Made by a program: the position numbers and the translations under genes
The notes under the pieces: generated by a model
Seen by the model: only the letters and a program-made list of their open reading frames with translations
Told to the model about the DNA's origin: nothing
The model's database searches: none
Part shown: piece by piece, positions 12,859-24,870 of the stretch
Layout: every line of letters starts with the position of its first letter
How positions within the stretch are numbered: position 1 is the first letter of the stretch
NCBI GenBank assembly: GCA_905221215.1
Contig: CAJNCI010000005.1
Location: 1 to 64,000, forward strand
DNA length: 64,000 bases
Source: a bacterium
GTDB lineage: Bacteria; Bacillota; Bacilli; Lactobacillales; Streptococcaceae
Direction of reading: 5' to 3'

Positions 12859-14077
12859 TCAACAGATGTTGCAGGCTTTGGAGGAACAAGATTTAATCAA
12901 GGCTGAGCACTATTTCGTCAAAGCTTTAGAAAATGATCCAAGTGACCTTTTGTATGAGTTGGCAACCTATCTAGAAGGAATTGGTTTCTATCCTCAGGCC
13001 AAGGAAATTTACCTGAAAATAGTAGAGGATTTTCCAGAGGGTAATCTAAATCTAGCAGCTATTGCTAGCGAGGATGGTCAAATCGAAGAAGCTTTTGCTT
13101 ACCTAGAGGAAATCCAACCCGACAGTGACTGGTATGTTTCGGCTTTGGCTCTGAAGGCAGACCTTTACCAGCTGGAAGGTTTGACAGATGTGGCGCGTGA
13201 GAAATTATTGGAGGCTTTGAGTTATTCAGAGGATCCTCTCTTGATATTGGGATTAGCAGAGTTGGATAGTGAGTTGGAAAATTACCAAGAGGCTATTCAG
13301 GGCTATGCTCAGTTAGATAATCGTACTATTTATGAGCAAACAGGCATTTCTACCTATCAACGAATTGGCTTTGCCTATGCCCAGTTAGGGAAATTTGAAA
13401 CGGCTACAGAGTTTTTAGAAAAAGCCTTGGAGTTAGAATACGATGACCTAACAGCTTTTGAGTTAGCCAGTCTTTACTTCGATCAAGAAGAATACCAAAA
13501 AGCTGTCCTCTACTTTAAACAACTTGATACCATTTCACCTGATTTTGAAGGATATGAGTATGGTTACAGTCAGGCCTTACATAAGGAGCATCAAGTTGCA
13601 GAAGCCCTGCGTATTGCTAAGCAAGGGTTAGAGAAAAATCCCTTTGAAACTCGCCTTTTGCTAGCTGCTTCACAATTCTCTTATGAATTACATGATGCTA
13701 GCGGAGCAGAAAATTATCTCCTTACTGCAAAAGAAGACGCTGAGGATACAGAAGAAATCTTGCTTCGTTTAGCAACTATTTATCTGGAACAGGAGCGTTA
13801 TGAGGATATTCTAGACTTGCAGAGCGAGGAACCAGAAAATCTTTTGACCAAGTGGATGATTGCTCGTTCCTATCAAGAATTGGATGATTTGGATACTGCC
13901 TATGATCATTACCAAGAGTTGGCAGGTGATTTGAAGGACAATCCAGAATTTCTGGAACACTATATCTACCTCTTGCGTGAATTGGGCTACTTTGAGGAAG
14001 CAAAAGTCAAAGCACAAGCATACTTAAAACTGGTTCCAGATGACGTTCAAATGCAAGAACTATTTGAGAGATTGTAA
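12848..14077 (+). CDS. Tetratricopeptide repeat protein
   Basis: A 409-residue soluble protein made almost entirely of TPR helices, e.g. AFAYLEEIQPDSDWY, FETATEFLEKALELEYDD and AEALRIAKQGLEKNPFE. It has no signal peptide and is strongly acidic. It starts with GTG at 12848 inside the preceding gene, with GGGAGAGG upstream, indicating translational coupling. TPR proteins act as protein-binding scaffolds; the partner is not evident. Confidence 0.85.
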   Translation: MNNSQQMLQALEEQDLIKAEHYFVKALENDPSDLLYELATYLEGIGFYPQAKEIYLKIVEDFPEGNLNLAAIASEDGQIEEAFAYLEEIQPDSDWYVSALALKADLYQLEGLTDVAREKLLEALSYSEDPLLILGLAELDSELENYQEAIQGYAQLDNRTIYEQTGISTYQRIGFAYAQLGKFETATEFLEKALELEYDDLTAFELASLYFDQEEYQKAVLYFKQLDTISPDFEGYEYGYSQALHKEHQVAEALRIAKQGLEKNPFETRLLLAASQFSYELHDASGAENYLLTAKEDAEDTEEILLRLATIYLEQERYEDILDLQSEEPENLLTKWMIARSYQELDDLDTAYDHYQELAGDLKDNPEFLEHYIYLLRELGYFEEAKVKAQAYLKLVPDDVQMQELFERL

Positions 14078-14095
14078 GAATTCATACATTACAGA

Positions 14096-14136
14096 AAACT
14101 GCAAGTTATTACTAGAGGATAACTGCGGTTTTTTAT
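14096..14136 (+). terminator. Terminator after the TPR gene
   Basis: Imperfect stem (AAAACTGCAAGTTAT with ATAACTGCGGTTTT) followed by a T run. Confidence 0.75.
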
Positions 14137-14170
14137 TTTAAAAAGCAGTATTTTAAACAAATGTATTCTC

Positions 14171-14199
14171 TTGAAAAATGTTATAACTAGGATTATAAT
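14171..14199 (+). promoter_or_regulatory. Promoter of the MgtC-like gene
   Basis: TTGAAA, a 17-base spacer, then TATAAT, ending 32 bases before the start codon. Confidence 0.75.
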
Positions 14200-14230
14200 A
14201 TAAAATTATGAGTGATAGAGGAGGGAAATA

Positions 14231-14911
14231 ATGCTCGATACGATAGCTCTACCGATTGAAGTCCGACATATTATTCTTATTTTATTGTCTTGTTTTTCTG
14301 GTTTTATCATTGGCTATGAAAGGAAGTCCAAGCACAAGCAGGCTGGGAGAAAGACTCATATCTTGGTTGCCTTAACTGCAACTTTAATGATGATTTTATC
14401 AAAGGAAGCTTTTTTGGATACGCCTAATTATGATACTTCTAGGGTTGCGGCTCAAATTGTCAGTGGAATTAGTTTCATTGGTGGTGGTATTATCTTCATG
14501 AGGGACAAAAAAATTAGCGGTATCACCACAGCAGCTGGTATTTGGGCAACTGCAGGAATTGGGATGGCAATTGGGGCAGGATTTGCCTTTCTAGGCTTAT
14601 TTTGTAGTCTAATTGTCGTCTCTGTCCAGAAAAGTAGCTCCATATTTTTGAAGAGCGATACCCATTACCATATCAGAATGACTGGATTTGTGACCAATAA
14701 ACCTTCAATTGATACCTTGAATATTCTCATTGAACAGAAGGGATTTTATAATCTAAATATTGATATGGACAGGAATGAAAGTGGCTATAATCTCACAATT
14801 AGAGCTGATCACGATAAGTCCATTTCTTACAAAAATATGGCTGAGGTTTTATGGCAATGTGACGAGAATTTTTATATAAATCAGGTTAAGATTGTTTCAT
14901 TAGAAGGATAG
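14231..14911 (+). CDS. MgtC/SapB family membrane protein
   Basis: A 226-residue protein. The N-terminal MgtC domain (about residues 10-140) has several membrane helices and the motifs GFIIGYERKSKHKQAGRKTH and GISFIGGGIIF. A C-terminal soluble domain (about 145-226) is ACT-like in many relatives. MgtC proteins modulate ATP synthase or help survival at low magnesium in some pathogens; its role here is not shown. Single-gene unit with clear promoter and terminator. Confidence 0.85.
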   Translation: MLDTIALPIEVRHIILILLSCFSGFIIGYERKSKHKQAGRKTHILVALTATLMMILSKEAFLDTPNYDTSRVAAQIVSGISFIGGGIIFMRDKKISGITTAAGIWATAGIGMAIGAGFAFLGLFCSLIVVSVQKSSSIFLKSDTHYHIRMTGFVTNKPSIDTLNILIEQKGFYNLNIDMDRNESGYNLTIRADHDKSISYKNMAEVLWQCDENFYINQVKIVSLEG

Positions 14912-14940
14912 AGTTTTGTTTTCATAGCAAAACTCTTTTT
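14911..14940 (+). terminator. Terminator after the MgtC-like gene
   Basis: GAGTTTTG pairs with CAAAACTC, followed by TTTTT. It begins at the stop codon. Confidence 0.9.
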
Positions 14941-14967
14941 ATTTATAGAATTTTTTTACAAAAACAG

Positions 14968-14996
14968 TTGGTTAATTTGTTTATTTATGCTATAAT
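14968..14996 (+). promoter_or_regulatory. Promoter of the polar amino-acid ABC operon
   Basis: TTGGTT, 17-base spacer, TATAAT with an upstream TG (extended -10). The start codon follows 28 bases later. Confidence 0.75.
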
Positions 14997-15024
14997 GGGA
15001 ACAATTATTTTTAGGAGGTGCAGT

Positions 15025-15666
15025 ATGTCTTATTTGTTTGAGATATTACCGAGTTTATTGAGCGGTGCAAGCATGACTTTGCAGGTTTTTGCACTGGTCT
15101 TGATTTTTTCTATTCCCTTGGGCGTTTTGATTGCCTTTGCCTTGCAAGTCCATTGGAAGCTCCTCCATCATCTGATTAATATTTATATCTGGATCATGCG
15201 GGGGACACCCTTGCTCTTGCAATTGATCTTTATCTATTATGTGCTCCCAAGTATTGGGATTCGTTTGGATCGTCTTCCTGCAGCTATAATTGCCTTTGTT
15301 TTGAATTATGCGGCTTACTTTGCTGAAATCTTCCGTGGGGGAATTGATACCATTCCTAAAGGTCAATATGAGGCTGCTAAAGTCTTGAAGTTCAGTCCTT
15401 TTGCCACAGTACGCTATATTATCTTGCCCCAAGTGACCAAGATTGTTCTTCCTAGTGTCTTTAATGAAGTCATGAGTTTGGTCAAGGATACCTCTCTGGT
15501 CTATGCTCTAGGCATTTCAGACCTTATCTTGGCCAGTCGAACAGCTGCCAACCGTGATGCTAGTCTGGTTCCTATGTTTTTAGCAGGAGCCATTTACTTG
15601 ATTTTGATTGGGATTGTGACAATCATTTCCAAAAAAGTTGAGAAGAAGTACAGTTACTATAGATAG
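15025..15666 (+). CDS. Polar amino-acid ABC transporter, permease
   Basis: A 213-residue inner-membrane permease of the His/Glu/Gln/Cys type (about five membrane helices). The EAA loop reads GQYEAAKVLKFSPFATVRYI, the site that contacts the ATPase. The start ATG 15025 has a perfect AGGAGG; the in-frame codon at 14968 falls inside the promoter and is rejected. First gene of a three-gene operon with the ATPase and binding protein. Confidence 0.92.
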   Translation: MSYLFEILPSLLSGASMTLQVFALVLIFSIPLGVLIAFALQVHWKLLHHLINIYIWIMRGTPLLLQLIFIYYVLPSIGIRLDRLPAAIIAFVLNYAAYFAEIFRGGIDTIPKGQYEAAKVLKFSPFATVRYIILPQVTKIVLPSVFNEVMSLVKDTSLVYALGISDLILASRTAANRDASLVPMFLAGAIYLILIGIVTIISKKVEKKYSYYR

Positions 15667-15675
15667 GAGGCTGCC

Positions 15676-16305
15676 ATGTTAGAATTACGAAATATTAATA
15701 AGGGATTTGGTGAAAAGCAAATTTTGTCCAATTTCAGTCTAAAAATTCCTGAAAAGCAAATCCTAGCTATTGTTGGGCCTTCTGGTGGAGGTAAGACAAC
15801 CCTCTTACGTATGCTTGCAGGTCTTGAAACCATTGATTCAGGACAAATCTTTTATAATGGAGAACCTTTAGAGTTGGATGAACTGGAGAAGCGCAATCTA
15901 CTGGGATTTGTATTCCAAGATTTTCAACTTTTCCCTCATTTATCAGTTTTAGACAATTTGACCTTATCTCCTGTGAAAACCATGGGAATGAAGCAGGAAG
16001 AGGCAGAGAAGAAGGCACGTGGACTCTTGGAACAATTAGGGCTGGCAGGACATGCAGATGCTTATCCATTCTCACTATCAGGTGGGCAAAAGCAGCGGGT
16101 GGCCTTGGCGCGTGCTATGATGATTGACCCGGAAATCATTGGCTACGATGAACCAACTTCTGCCTTAGATCCAGAATTACGCTTGGAAGTGGAAAAGCTA
16201 ATCTTGCAAAATAGGGAACTTGGCATGACGCAGATTGTGGTTACCCACGATTTGCAGTTTGCTGAAAATATCGCAGATCAGATTCTCAAGGTTGAACCCA
16301 AGTAG
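15676..16305 (+). CDS. Polar amino-acid ABC transporter, ATP-binding protein
   Basis: A 209-residue ATPase. Walker A GPSGGGKT (about residues 34-41), Q-loop FVFQDFQLFP, signature LSGGQKQR, Walker B IIGYDEPTSALDPE and H-loop VVTHD are intact. It is shorter than the usual 240 residues at the C-terminus but has all catalytic motifs. TAGGAGG precedes its start, nine bases after the permease. Confidence 0.94.
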   Translation: MLELRNINKGFGEKQILSNFSLKIPEKQILAIVGPSGGGKTTLLRMLAGLETIDSGQIFYNGEPLELDELEKRNLLGFVFQDFQLFPHLSVLDNLTLSPVKTMGMKQEEAEKKARGLLEQLGLAGHADAYPFSLSGGQKQRVALARAMMIDPEIIGYDEPTSALDPELRLEVEKLILQNRELGMTQIVVTHDLQFAENIADQILKVEPK

Positions 16306-16314
16306 GAGGTGTCA

Positions 16315-17154
16315 ATGACTAATAAGAAAATTACTTTAGTATTGGTTTCGCTCCTAACCCTCTTTTTAACGGCTTGTACTCAGAAGGCTAGTGATCCAAA
16401 GCAGGATAACTGGGATAAGTATCAAGAGCAAGGGACCATTACTATTGGTTTTGACAATACCTTTGTACCCATGGGTTTTGAAGAAAAGAATGGCCAATAT
16501 ACAGGCTTTGATATTGATTTAGCGCAAGCAGTTTCTGAAAAATTAGGCTTCAAAGTGCAATTCCAGCCAATCGACTGGGATATGAAGGAAACGGAACTGC
16601 AAAATGGAACTATTGATGCCATCTGGAATGGCTATTCTGCCACTGATGAACGCCGAGAGAAGGTTGCCTTTAGCATTCCTTATATGGAAAATCAGCAAGT
16701 TCTGGTTGTGAAGAAAAGCCAGCAAATTCGTTCAGTAGAGGATATGAAAGATAAAACCTTGGGAGCCCAAGCCGGTTCCTCTGGTTATTTAGACTTTGAA
16801 GCCCAGCCAGATTTACTGAAAAATCGTGTCAAAGACCAGAAGGCTAATCAGTACCAGAGTTTCAATGAAGCCTTGATTGATTTGAAAAATGACCGGATTG
16901 ATGCCTTGTTGATTGACCGAGTGTATGCTAATTATTACCTCCAGTCTGAAGGTATATTAAATGATTACAATGTTTTTTCAGCAGGATTTGAAAGTGAATC
17001 CTTTGCGGTCGGAGTTAGACATGCTGACAAAAGATTACTACAAGCTTTAAACCAAGCCTTTATTGCACTACACCAAGAAGGAAAGTTCCAAGAAATCAGC
17101 CAAAAATGGTTTGGAGAAGATGTAGCAACCAAAGAAGTGAAAAGTAGAGATTGA
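16315..17154 (+). CDS. Polar amino-acid ABC transporter, substrate-binding lipoprotein
   Basis: A 279-residue SBP_bac_3 lipoprotein with lipobox LTAC (cysteine near residue 21). The ligand-binding domain begins at TITIGFDNTFVPMGF and includes GFDIDLAQAV and DAIWNGYSATDERR. The start ATG 16315 follows AGGAGG with five bases between; the upstream GTG at 16309 overlaps the ribosome binding site. Ligand is an amino acid; which one cannot be read from sequence. Confidence 0.92.
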   Translation: MTNKKITLVLVSLLTLFLTACTQKASDPKQDNWDKYQEQGTITIGFDNTFVPMGFEEKNGQYTGFDIDLAQAVSEKLGFKVQFQPIDWDMKETELQNGTIDAIWNGYSATDERREKVAFSIPYMENQQVLVVKKSQQIRSVEDMKDKTLGAQAGSSGYLDFEAQPDLLKNRVKDQKANQYQSFNEALIDLKNDRIDALLIDRVYANYYLQSEGILNDYNVFSAGFESESFAVGVRHADKRLLQALNQAFIALHQEGKFQEISQKWFGEDVATKEVKSRD

Positions 17155-17174
17155 GTTTTCCTCAGTCTCTTTTT
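17146..17174 (+). terminator. Terminator of the amino-acid ABC operon
   Basis: AGAGATTGAG pairs with CTCAGTCTCT (with G-T pairs), followed by TTTTT. The stop codon lies in the stem. Confidence 0.8.
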
Positions 17175-17180
17175 GCATCG

Positions 17181-17207
17181 AAAAATCCCCTGGCAAGTAC
17201 CAGAGGA
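17181..17207 (-). terminator. Terminator of lysS
   Basis: On the minus strand, CCTCTGG pairs with CCAGGGG, followed by ATTTTTC. It faces the amino-acid operon terminator. Confidence 0.85.
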
Positions 17208-17214
17208 TAAGAGT

Positions 17215-18714
<1,500 letters not shown>

Positions 18715-18811
18715 CTAGTTTTACTCAAAATTGAATACGATGAGTCATTTTTTGCGATACTCCCATTTTATCATAAATAAGCAAGAAATTCACGGATAAT
18801 CTTTCAAAACT

Positions 18812-18842
18812 AAAAAGAACTTGACGCTAAAATCAAGTTCTT
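18812..18842 (-). terminator. Terminator of the phosphatase operon, overlapping its stop codon
   Basis: On the minus strand, AAAGAACTTGA pairs with TCAAGTTCTTT and a T run follows. The stop codon of the phosphatase gene (18833-18835) lies inside the hairpin. Confidence 0.88.
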
Positions 18843-19459
18843 TGTTGATAAGAAGTATCATTCCAAGTATCGAGAGTAAATGTTTCAAAATCATGGGTTT
18901 CAAGAATTGTTAGGCTGGCATTTGCTAGACCGCCATCTTTACGAAGAAGAGGCTCTTTGTAACCTAGAAAAGTACGAAGACTGGCAGTAAGATTGGCGCC
19001 GTGACCGACTATTAGAATACGCTCAGCCGGACTATCTTTGAGTGATTTGATAAATTGGATGGTCCGTTGGGTTGTGCTATAGAGGGATTCAGCTCCGAAC
19101 ATTTGAGTGTCAAACTTGGCAAGATTCATACGGAAAGCCTGGATTTGTTGCGGGTAAATAGCTTCCAAGGTTGCAATCTTTAAACCTTCTAATTTCCCCA
19201 GCTGCCATTCACGGAGATTAGGAACACTTTCTAAAGGACAGGGCGTCTGGAGTTGACTTTGGATAATTTCAGCAGATTTAACAGCTCGAGGTAAATCACT
19301 TGCATAAATCTGATCAAAAGGAATTTCCTTGAGATACTGGCCGAGTTTTTTGAGGGTATCAATGGATTCAGGAAGAAGGGGAGAATCGCCACTAGCACCT
19401 TGAAAGCGTCCTTCCTGATTCCAGACGGTGCGACCATGGCGGACAAAGTAGAGTTTCAT
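18833..19459 (-). CDS. Histidine phosphatase family protein (phosphoglycerate-mutase-like)
   Basis: A 208-residue enzyme with the RHG motif near the N-terminus (LYFVRHGRTVWN) and the second catalytic histidine in ILIVGHGAN. It is a cofactor-dependent mutase-fold phosphatase; the substrate is unknown. Its start overlaps the last base of the upstream YbaK-type gene, so the three minus-strand genes 20783 to 18833 form one operon. Confidence 0.88.
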   Translation of the reverse strand: MKLYFVRHGRTVWNQEGRFQGASGDSPLLPESIDTLKKLGQYLKEIPFDQIYASDLPRAVKSAEIIQSQLQTPCPLESVPNLREWQLGKLEGLKIATLEAIYPQQIQAFRMNLAKFDTQMFGAESLYSTTQRTIQFIKSLKDSPAERILIVGHGANLTASLRTFLGYKEPLLRKDGGLANASLTILETHDFETFTLDTWNDTSYQQRT

Positions 19460-19941
19460 TACTTGCTGTCCTCCAAAATATCTGCAAAGTCAGCCTTTAC
19501 AAAGCTAGCCAAGTCTTGTGGTGCGACGATAATGCTGTGACCAACTTCGCCAGCAGAGACAATTATTTGATCCAAATCTAGGGCAATCTTATCAATAAAA
19601 ATGGGGTAATTGTGTTTCTGACGAATACCGACAGGATTATTGGCTCCATGAATATAACCTGTTGTTTTTTCCAAGTCCTTTTGTGGAATCATGCTCACTT
19701 TTTTATTGCCAGAAATTTTAGCTAGTTTCTTTTCAGACAAGTGCTGAGTGATAGGTACAATTCCAATAATCGGTCCTGTCTTGTCTCCCAAAAGAGCCAA
19801 TGTTTTGAAAATCTGATCTCGTTCATAACCTTGCGGAAGTTCTCCTTCCAGGGCATTGATTTGAATCCCCTGATGTGGGATACCTGCTTTAGACAGGATT
19901 TGTTCTACTAATGTTTTTTTGATTTTAACTTTTTTTGCCAT
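19459..19941 (-). CDS. YbaK/EbsC-type aminoacyl-tRNA deacylase
   Basis: A 160-residue YbaK-domain protein, expected to hydrolyse mischarged Cys-tRNA(Pro) or a related species. The conserved lysine region (TLALLGDKTGPIIGIVP) and the late GEVGHSIIVAPQDL are visible. It begins on the last base of the DUF368 gene and ends on the start of the phosphatase gene. Confidence 0.88.
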   Translation of the reverse strand: MAKKVKIKKTLVEQILSKAGIPHQGIQINALEGELPQGYERDQIFKTLALLGDKTGPIIGIVPITQHLSEKKLAKISGNKKVSMIPQKDLEKTTGYIHGANNPVGIRQKHNYPIFIDKIALDLDQIIVSAGEVGHSIIVAPQDLASFVKADFADILEDSK

Positions 19942-20783
19942 TATTTATACTTATCCTCCAATTGGCTCATCCAAATACCAAGCCAGATTCCCAGCGCAAA
20001 GAAGAAGGCGATAATGACATAGCCAACAAGTGAAAGGCCTGTGTATTGGATGCTTTCAGCATTTCCTGCATTTGGAATCAAGATCAAAATAGTACTTGAT
20101 AGGACGATACCGATGATGAAATGATAGACGCGTGAGTGGTAGTTGTTTAAGGCATAATCCATCAATTTTGAAAAAATGATGAGAGTTGCGCCTGCTCCGA
20201 TTCCAATCGGGAAGAAGGTTCCCAAGAGGTCAAAGGTTTTAAAACCAGTCAACATAGGAGCATAGAGGCCCAAAATCAAAAGTAGGTTTGATGGGCTGAG
20301 GCCAGGAACCAATACTCCAAGAGCCAATAGTGCCCCTGCTAGGACGAAATTAAGAAAGCTGCCGCTTAAGGTTCCAACGACAAAATTTAAGGCATAGAGA
20401 CCTAGTCCAGAAATGATAAAGGTTGTCCAGAACCAAGCTAAATCAATCTTGTCTCGGTCAGATTCTCGAGTTGATTCTTTTAGTAGGCTAGGAACAGTAC
20501 CAATAATGGCACCTGCAAAGCTCCATAAGACAAAGACCTGATAATTTTCAAGCAGATATTCAATTGGGTAAGAAAATAAGCCGATTCCCAGAAGCATACC
20601 GATGGCAACTGGAATAAAGTACAAAACATTTTCTTTAAAGTCTTTAAAGGGATGGGCCAGAAAGCCAATCATCCGTTCATAAATTCCTAAGATTGCTGCT
20701 AGAACCCCTCCGGAAATTCCCGGTAAGATAAATCCAAGAGCAATCACAATCCCTTTAATAAGGCGTGCTAACCATGAGAGCAT
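19941..20783 (-). CDS. DUF368 integral membrane protein
   Basis: A 280-residue polytopic membrane protein of the DUF368 family, linked in recent work to undecaprenyl-phosphate recycling. It begins LIKGIVIALGFILPGISGGV, the family's characteristic first helix, and the related motif LVPGLSPSNLLLILGLY appears near residue 160; the two suggest an internal duplication. First gene of the three-gene minus-strand operon. Confidence 0.85.
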   Translation of the reverse strand: MLSWLARLIKGIVIALGFILPGISGGVLAAILGIYERMIGFLAHPFKDFKENVLYFIPVAIGMLLGIGLFSYPIEYLLENYQVFVLWSFAGAIIGTVPSLLKESTRESDRDKIDLAWFWTTFIISGLGLYALNFVVGTLSGSFLNFVLAGALLALGVLVPGLSPSNLLLILGLYAPMLTGFKTFDLLGTFFPIGIGAGATLIIFSKLMDYALNNYHSRVYHFIIGIVLSSTILILIPNAGNAESIQYTGLSLVGYVIIAFFFALGIWLGIWMSQLEDKYK

Positions 20784-20849
20784 ATGTTTCCTCCAACTAT
20801 TTCAAAAAATCCTTATTATATTGTATCACAATCAAACACAAAAAGAAAA

Positions 20850-20878
20850 AGCAAATGCTAAACAAATGCTTTTAAGGT
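20850..20878 (-). terminator. Possible terminator of the muramidase-like gene
   Basis: On the minus strand, AAAAGCA pairs with TGCTTTTT over a long loop; modest evidence. Confidence 0.5.
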
Positions 20879-21672
20879 TTTAAAAAGAGTTTTCTAAAGG
20901 TTTCTTCTTTGTTTTTTAAGGAAGAGATGACGTTGATATCTAAATCGTGGTCAAAGCCAGCAATTTTTCCTTTAGAAGTGTACTGGTGGATGTCGTAATC
21001 TAAGTCCGTATTAGGTTTGCTTTCGAAAAATCCAGTATTTGAACCGTATGAAGGAATCCAAACAGAGGTAAACTTGTCCGTATCAATACTGTGTTCTTCC
21101 ATGAAGTAGACACCAACGTAGATTCCGATGTTTTTAGCACCTAGTGATTCTAGCTTTGCTCGAAAGGCTTCAACACCTTCGTTCATATTGGACATGGTTT
21201 TTTCTTCCACATCTAGCCAATAGTAACTTGGGCTGTATGGTGAAGAGGCGTTATAGAATACCTCAGCAGCCTTTTCCATGTCTTGGACACTTTTTCCAGC
21301 TAAATAAGCATAGACACCAACTGGGACATTTCGTTTTTGAAACTCAGTGATATGGGTTTTAAAGGCCTTATCAACACCATTAACAAAGGAAGCATCGTTC
21401 TCTTTGGACGTTTGAGCACCACTATGAACGCGAACAATAGCTCCAGAAATGTTTTGGGACAGAGTATCGTAATTGATTTCCTCAGGACGCTGCCAACCAG
21501 AAACATCAATTACCGGTTTATCTATATTATGTAACGCTTGTGATTCTACTTGCGCGATATTTGACTTTGTTTTTACAGGATGGTCCTCAAAACGAGGGCG
21601 ATTCAGGATTAAAATGAAAATCATAATCCCAAAAAAACCAAATAAAATAAGCGGATTAATTTTTTTTCTCAT
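20872..21672 (-). CDS. GH25 muramidase-like membrane-anchored protein
   Basis: A 266-residue protein. One N-terminal hydrophobic anchor (about residues 7-24) is followed by a GH25 lysozyme-like domain: DVSGWQ at the first strand, GAIVRVHSG, VPVGVYAYLAG and the acidic pair YYWLDVEE that fits the catalytic Asp/Glu. It has no choline-binding repeats, unlike LytC. It probably acts on peptidoglycan at the membrane surface. Monocistronic. Confidence 0.82.
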   Translation of the reverse strand: MRKKINPLILFGFFGIMIFILILNRPRFEDHPVKTKSNIAQVESQALHNIDKPVIDVSGWQRPEEINYDTLSQNISGAIVRVHSGAQTSKENDASFVNGVDKAFKTHITEFQKRNVPVGVYAYLAGKSVQDMEKAAEVFYNASSPYSPSYYWLDVEEKTMSNMNEGVEAFRAKLESLGAKNIGIYVGVYFMEEHSIDTDKFTSVWIPSYGSNTGFFESKPNTDLDYDIHQYTSKGKIAGFDHDLDINVISSLKNKEETFRKLFLKP

Positions 21673-21812
21673 ATTTCATAATTCTACCTTAAAAATGAAA
21701 AAAAATCAAAAAAAATACTCAAAAAATGGGTTAAGGAAAGGACTTTGGAGCATTTTTTCATTCAAGGGCGCGGAATGATTTGAAATATGGTATAATAAAA
21801 GGGAATTTCTAG

Positions 21813-23207
<1,395 letters not shown>

Positions 23208-23216
23208 GAGTCTGTC

Positions 23217-23762
23217 ATGGAATTTGAAGAAAAAACGCTTAGCCGAAAAGAAATCTATCAGGGACCAATTTTTAAACTGGTTCAAGATATGGTTGAATTA
23301 CCAGAAGGCAAGGGAACTGCCCAACGTGATTTGATTTTCCACAATGGAGCTGTCTGTGTTTTAGCTGTAACGGATGAGCAAAAACTCATCTTGGTCAAGC
23401 AGTACCGTAAGGCTATCGAGGCTGTCTCTTACGAAATTCCAGCTGGAAAATTGGAAGTAGGAGAAAATACAGACCCTGTCGCCGCTGCCCTGCGTGAATT
23501 AGAGGAAGAAACGGCCTATACAGGGAAGTTAGAACTCTTATATGACTTTTATTCAGCCATCGGCTTTTGTAATGAAAAGTTAAAACTATACCTAGCAAGC
23601 GATTTGACAAAGGTGGAAAATCCACGTCCGCAGGATGAAGACGAAACTTTGGAAGTCCTTGAAGTGAGTCTAGAAGAAGCTAAGGAATTGATCCAATCAG
23701 GTCATATTTGTGATGCCAAGACAATTATGGCTGTTCAATACTGGGAATTGCACAAAAAATAG
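23217..23762 (+). CDS. NUDIX hydrolase, ADP-ribose pyrophosphatase-like
   Basis: A 181-residue enzyme predicted to cleave ADP-ribose or related nucleoside diphosphates. The Nudix box reads GKLEVGE ... RELEEETAY, with two residues more between the glutamate and RE than the canonical pattern. TAGGAG lies upstream; nine bases separate it from glmU and 11 from macP. Confidence 0.9.
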   Translation: MEFEEKTLSRKEIYQGPIFKLVQDMVELPEGKGTAQRDLIFHNGAVCVLAVTDEQKLILVKQYRKAIEAVSYEIPAGKLEVGENTDPVAAALRELEEETAYTGKLELLYDFYSAIGFCNEKLKLYLASDLTKVENPRPQDEDETLEVLEVSLEEAKELIQSGHICDAKTIMAVQYWELHKK

Positions 23763-23773
23763 AGGAGGTCAGT

Positions 23774-24085
23774 ATGGGTAAACCTTTATTAACGGATGAA
23801 ATGATTGAAAGAGCTAATAGAGGCGAAAAAATTTCAGGTCCCCCATTGCTAGATGATGAGGAGACCAAGATTTTACCAACCTCATCTTCCCGTTTTGGTT
23901 ATGCCAATCCTAAGGAACATGGTTTTAGTCAGGAAACCTTGAAGATTCAGGTCGAACCGTCTATTCATAAAAGCCGTCGCATTGAAAATACTAAGAGAAA
24001 TGTCTTCAATTCTAAGTTAAATAAAATCTTATTCGCAGTCATCTTTCTCTTGATTTTGCTTGTCTTAGCAATGAAACTTTTGTAA
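23774..24085 (+). CDS. macP: MacP, membrane cofactor of penicillin-binding protein PBP2a
   Basis: A 103-residue protein with a soluble N-terminus ([17 protein letters not shown]) and one C-terminal membrane helix (about residues 85-102). In pneumococcus MacP is a substrate of the kinase StkP and activates PBP2a for septal wall synthesis; Thr31 in [11 protein letters not shown] is in the context of the reported phosphosite. Identity rests on sequence and on its position between nudix and mtnN. Confidence 0.85.
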   Translation: MGKPLLTDEMIERANRGEKISGPPLLDDEETKILPTSSSRFGYANPKEHGFSQETLKIQVEPSIHKSRRIENTKRNVFNSKLNKILFAVIFLLILLVLAMKLL

Positions 24086-24101
24086 TAGAAAAGGAATTGA
24101 A

Positions 24102-24794
24102 ATGAAAATAGGAATTATTGCGGCCATGCCAGAAGAACTGGCTTATCTGGTCCATCATCTAGACAATGCCCAAGAGCAAGTTGTTTTAGGGAATACCTAT
24201 CACACAGGAAGCATTGCCTCGCATGAAGTCGTTCTTGTAGAAAGTGGAATTGGTAAGGTCATGTCTGCTATGAGTGTGGCGATTTTGGCTGATCATTTCC
24301 AAGTGGATGCTTTGATTAACACGGGATCTGCTGGAGCAGTAGCAGAGGGTATTGCTGTTGGGGATGTCGTGATTGCTGATAAATTAGCCTATCATGACGT
24401 GGATGTCACAGCTTTTGGCTATGCTTATGGACAAATGGCGCAACAACCGCTTTATTTCGAATCAGATAAAACCTTTGTTGCCAAAATCCAAGAGAGTCTA
24501 TCTCAACTGGACCAAAACTGGCATCTTGGTTTAATTGCTACAGGAGATAGTTTTGTTGCAGGAAATGATAAGATAGAAGCGATTAAGTCCCATTTCCCAG
24601 AAGTTTTAGCCGTTGAGATGGAGGGGGCAGCTATTGCTCAGGCAGCGCATGCTCTTAATCTTCCAGTCTTAGTTATCCGAGCTATGAGTGACAATGCTAA
24701 CCATGAAGCAAACATCTCTTTTGATGAGTTTATTATCGAAGCTGGACGTCGCTCTGCCCAAGTCTTACTAGCCTTTTTGAAGGCCTTAGATTAA
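24102..24794 (+). CDS. mtnN: 5'-methylthioadenosine/S-adenosylhomocysteine nucleosidase
   Basis: A 230-residue enzyme (Pfs/MtnN) that removes adenine from MTA and SAH, feeding methionine recycling and AI-2 precursor formation. It opens KIGIIAAMPEELAYL and has NTGSAGA, VAVEMEGAAIAQ and the catalytic region AMSDNAN. Sixteen bases after macP. Confidence 0.96.
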   Translation: MKIGIIAAMPEELAYLVHHLDNAQEQVVLGNTYHTGSIASHEVVLVESGIGKVMSAMSVAILADHFQVDALINTGSAGAVAEGIAVGDVVIADKLAYHDVDVTAFGYAYGQMAQQPLYFESDKTFVAKIQESLSQLDQNWHLGLIATGDSFVAGNDKIEAIKSHFPEVLAVEMEGAAIAQAAHALNLPVLVIRAMSDNANHEANISFDEFIIEAGRRSAQVLLAFLKALD

Positions 24795-24802
24795 GCGAAA
24801 AT

Positions 24803-24831
24803 TTGACAGTTTTTCTAGCTTATGATAAGAT
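24803..24831 (+). promoter_or_regulatory. Promoter of rocS
   Basis: TTGACA at 24803-24808, 17-base spacer, TAAGAT at 24826-24831, 40 bases before the start codon. Confidence 0.7.
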
Positions 24832-24870
24832 TTAAGTAAAGAAAAGCTAGAAAACGTTTCAGAGGATATT

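Noticed and set aside
12848..14077. TPR protein as an Rgg-type regulator
   Set aside because: It has no helix-turn-helix domain and is coupled to a membrane transporter gene.
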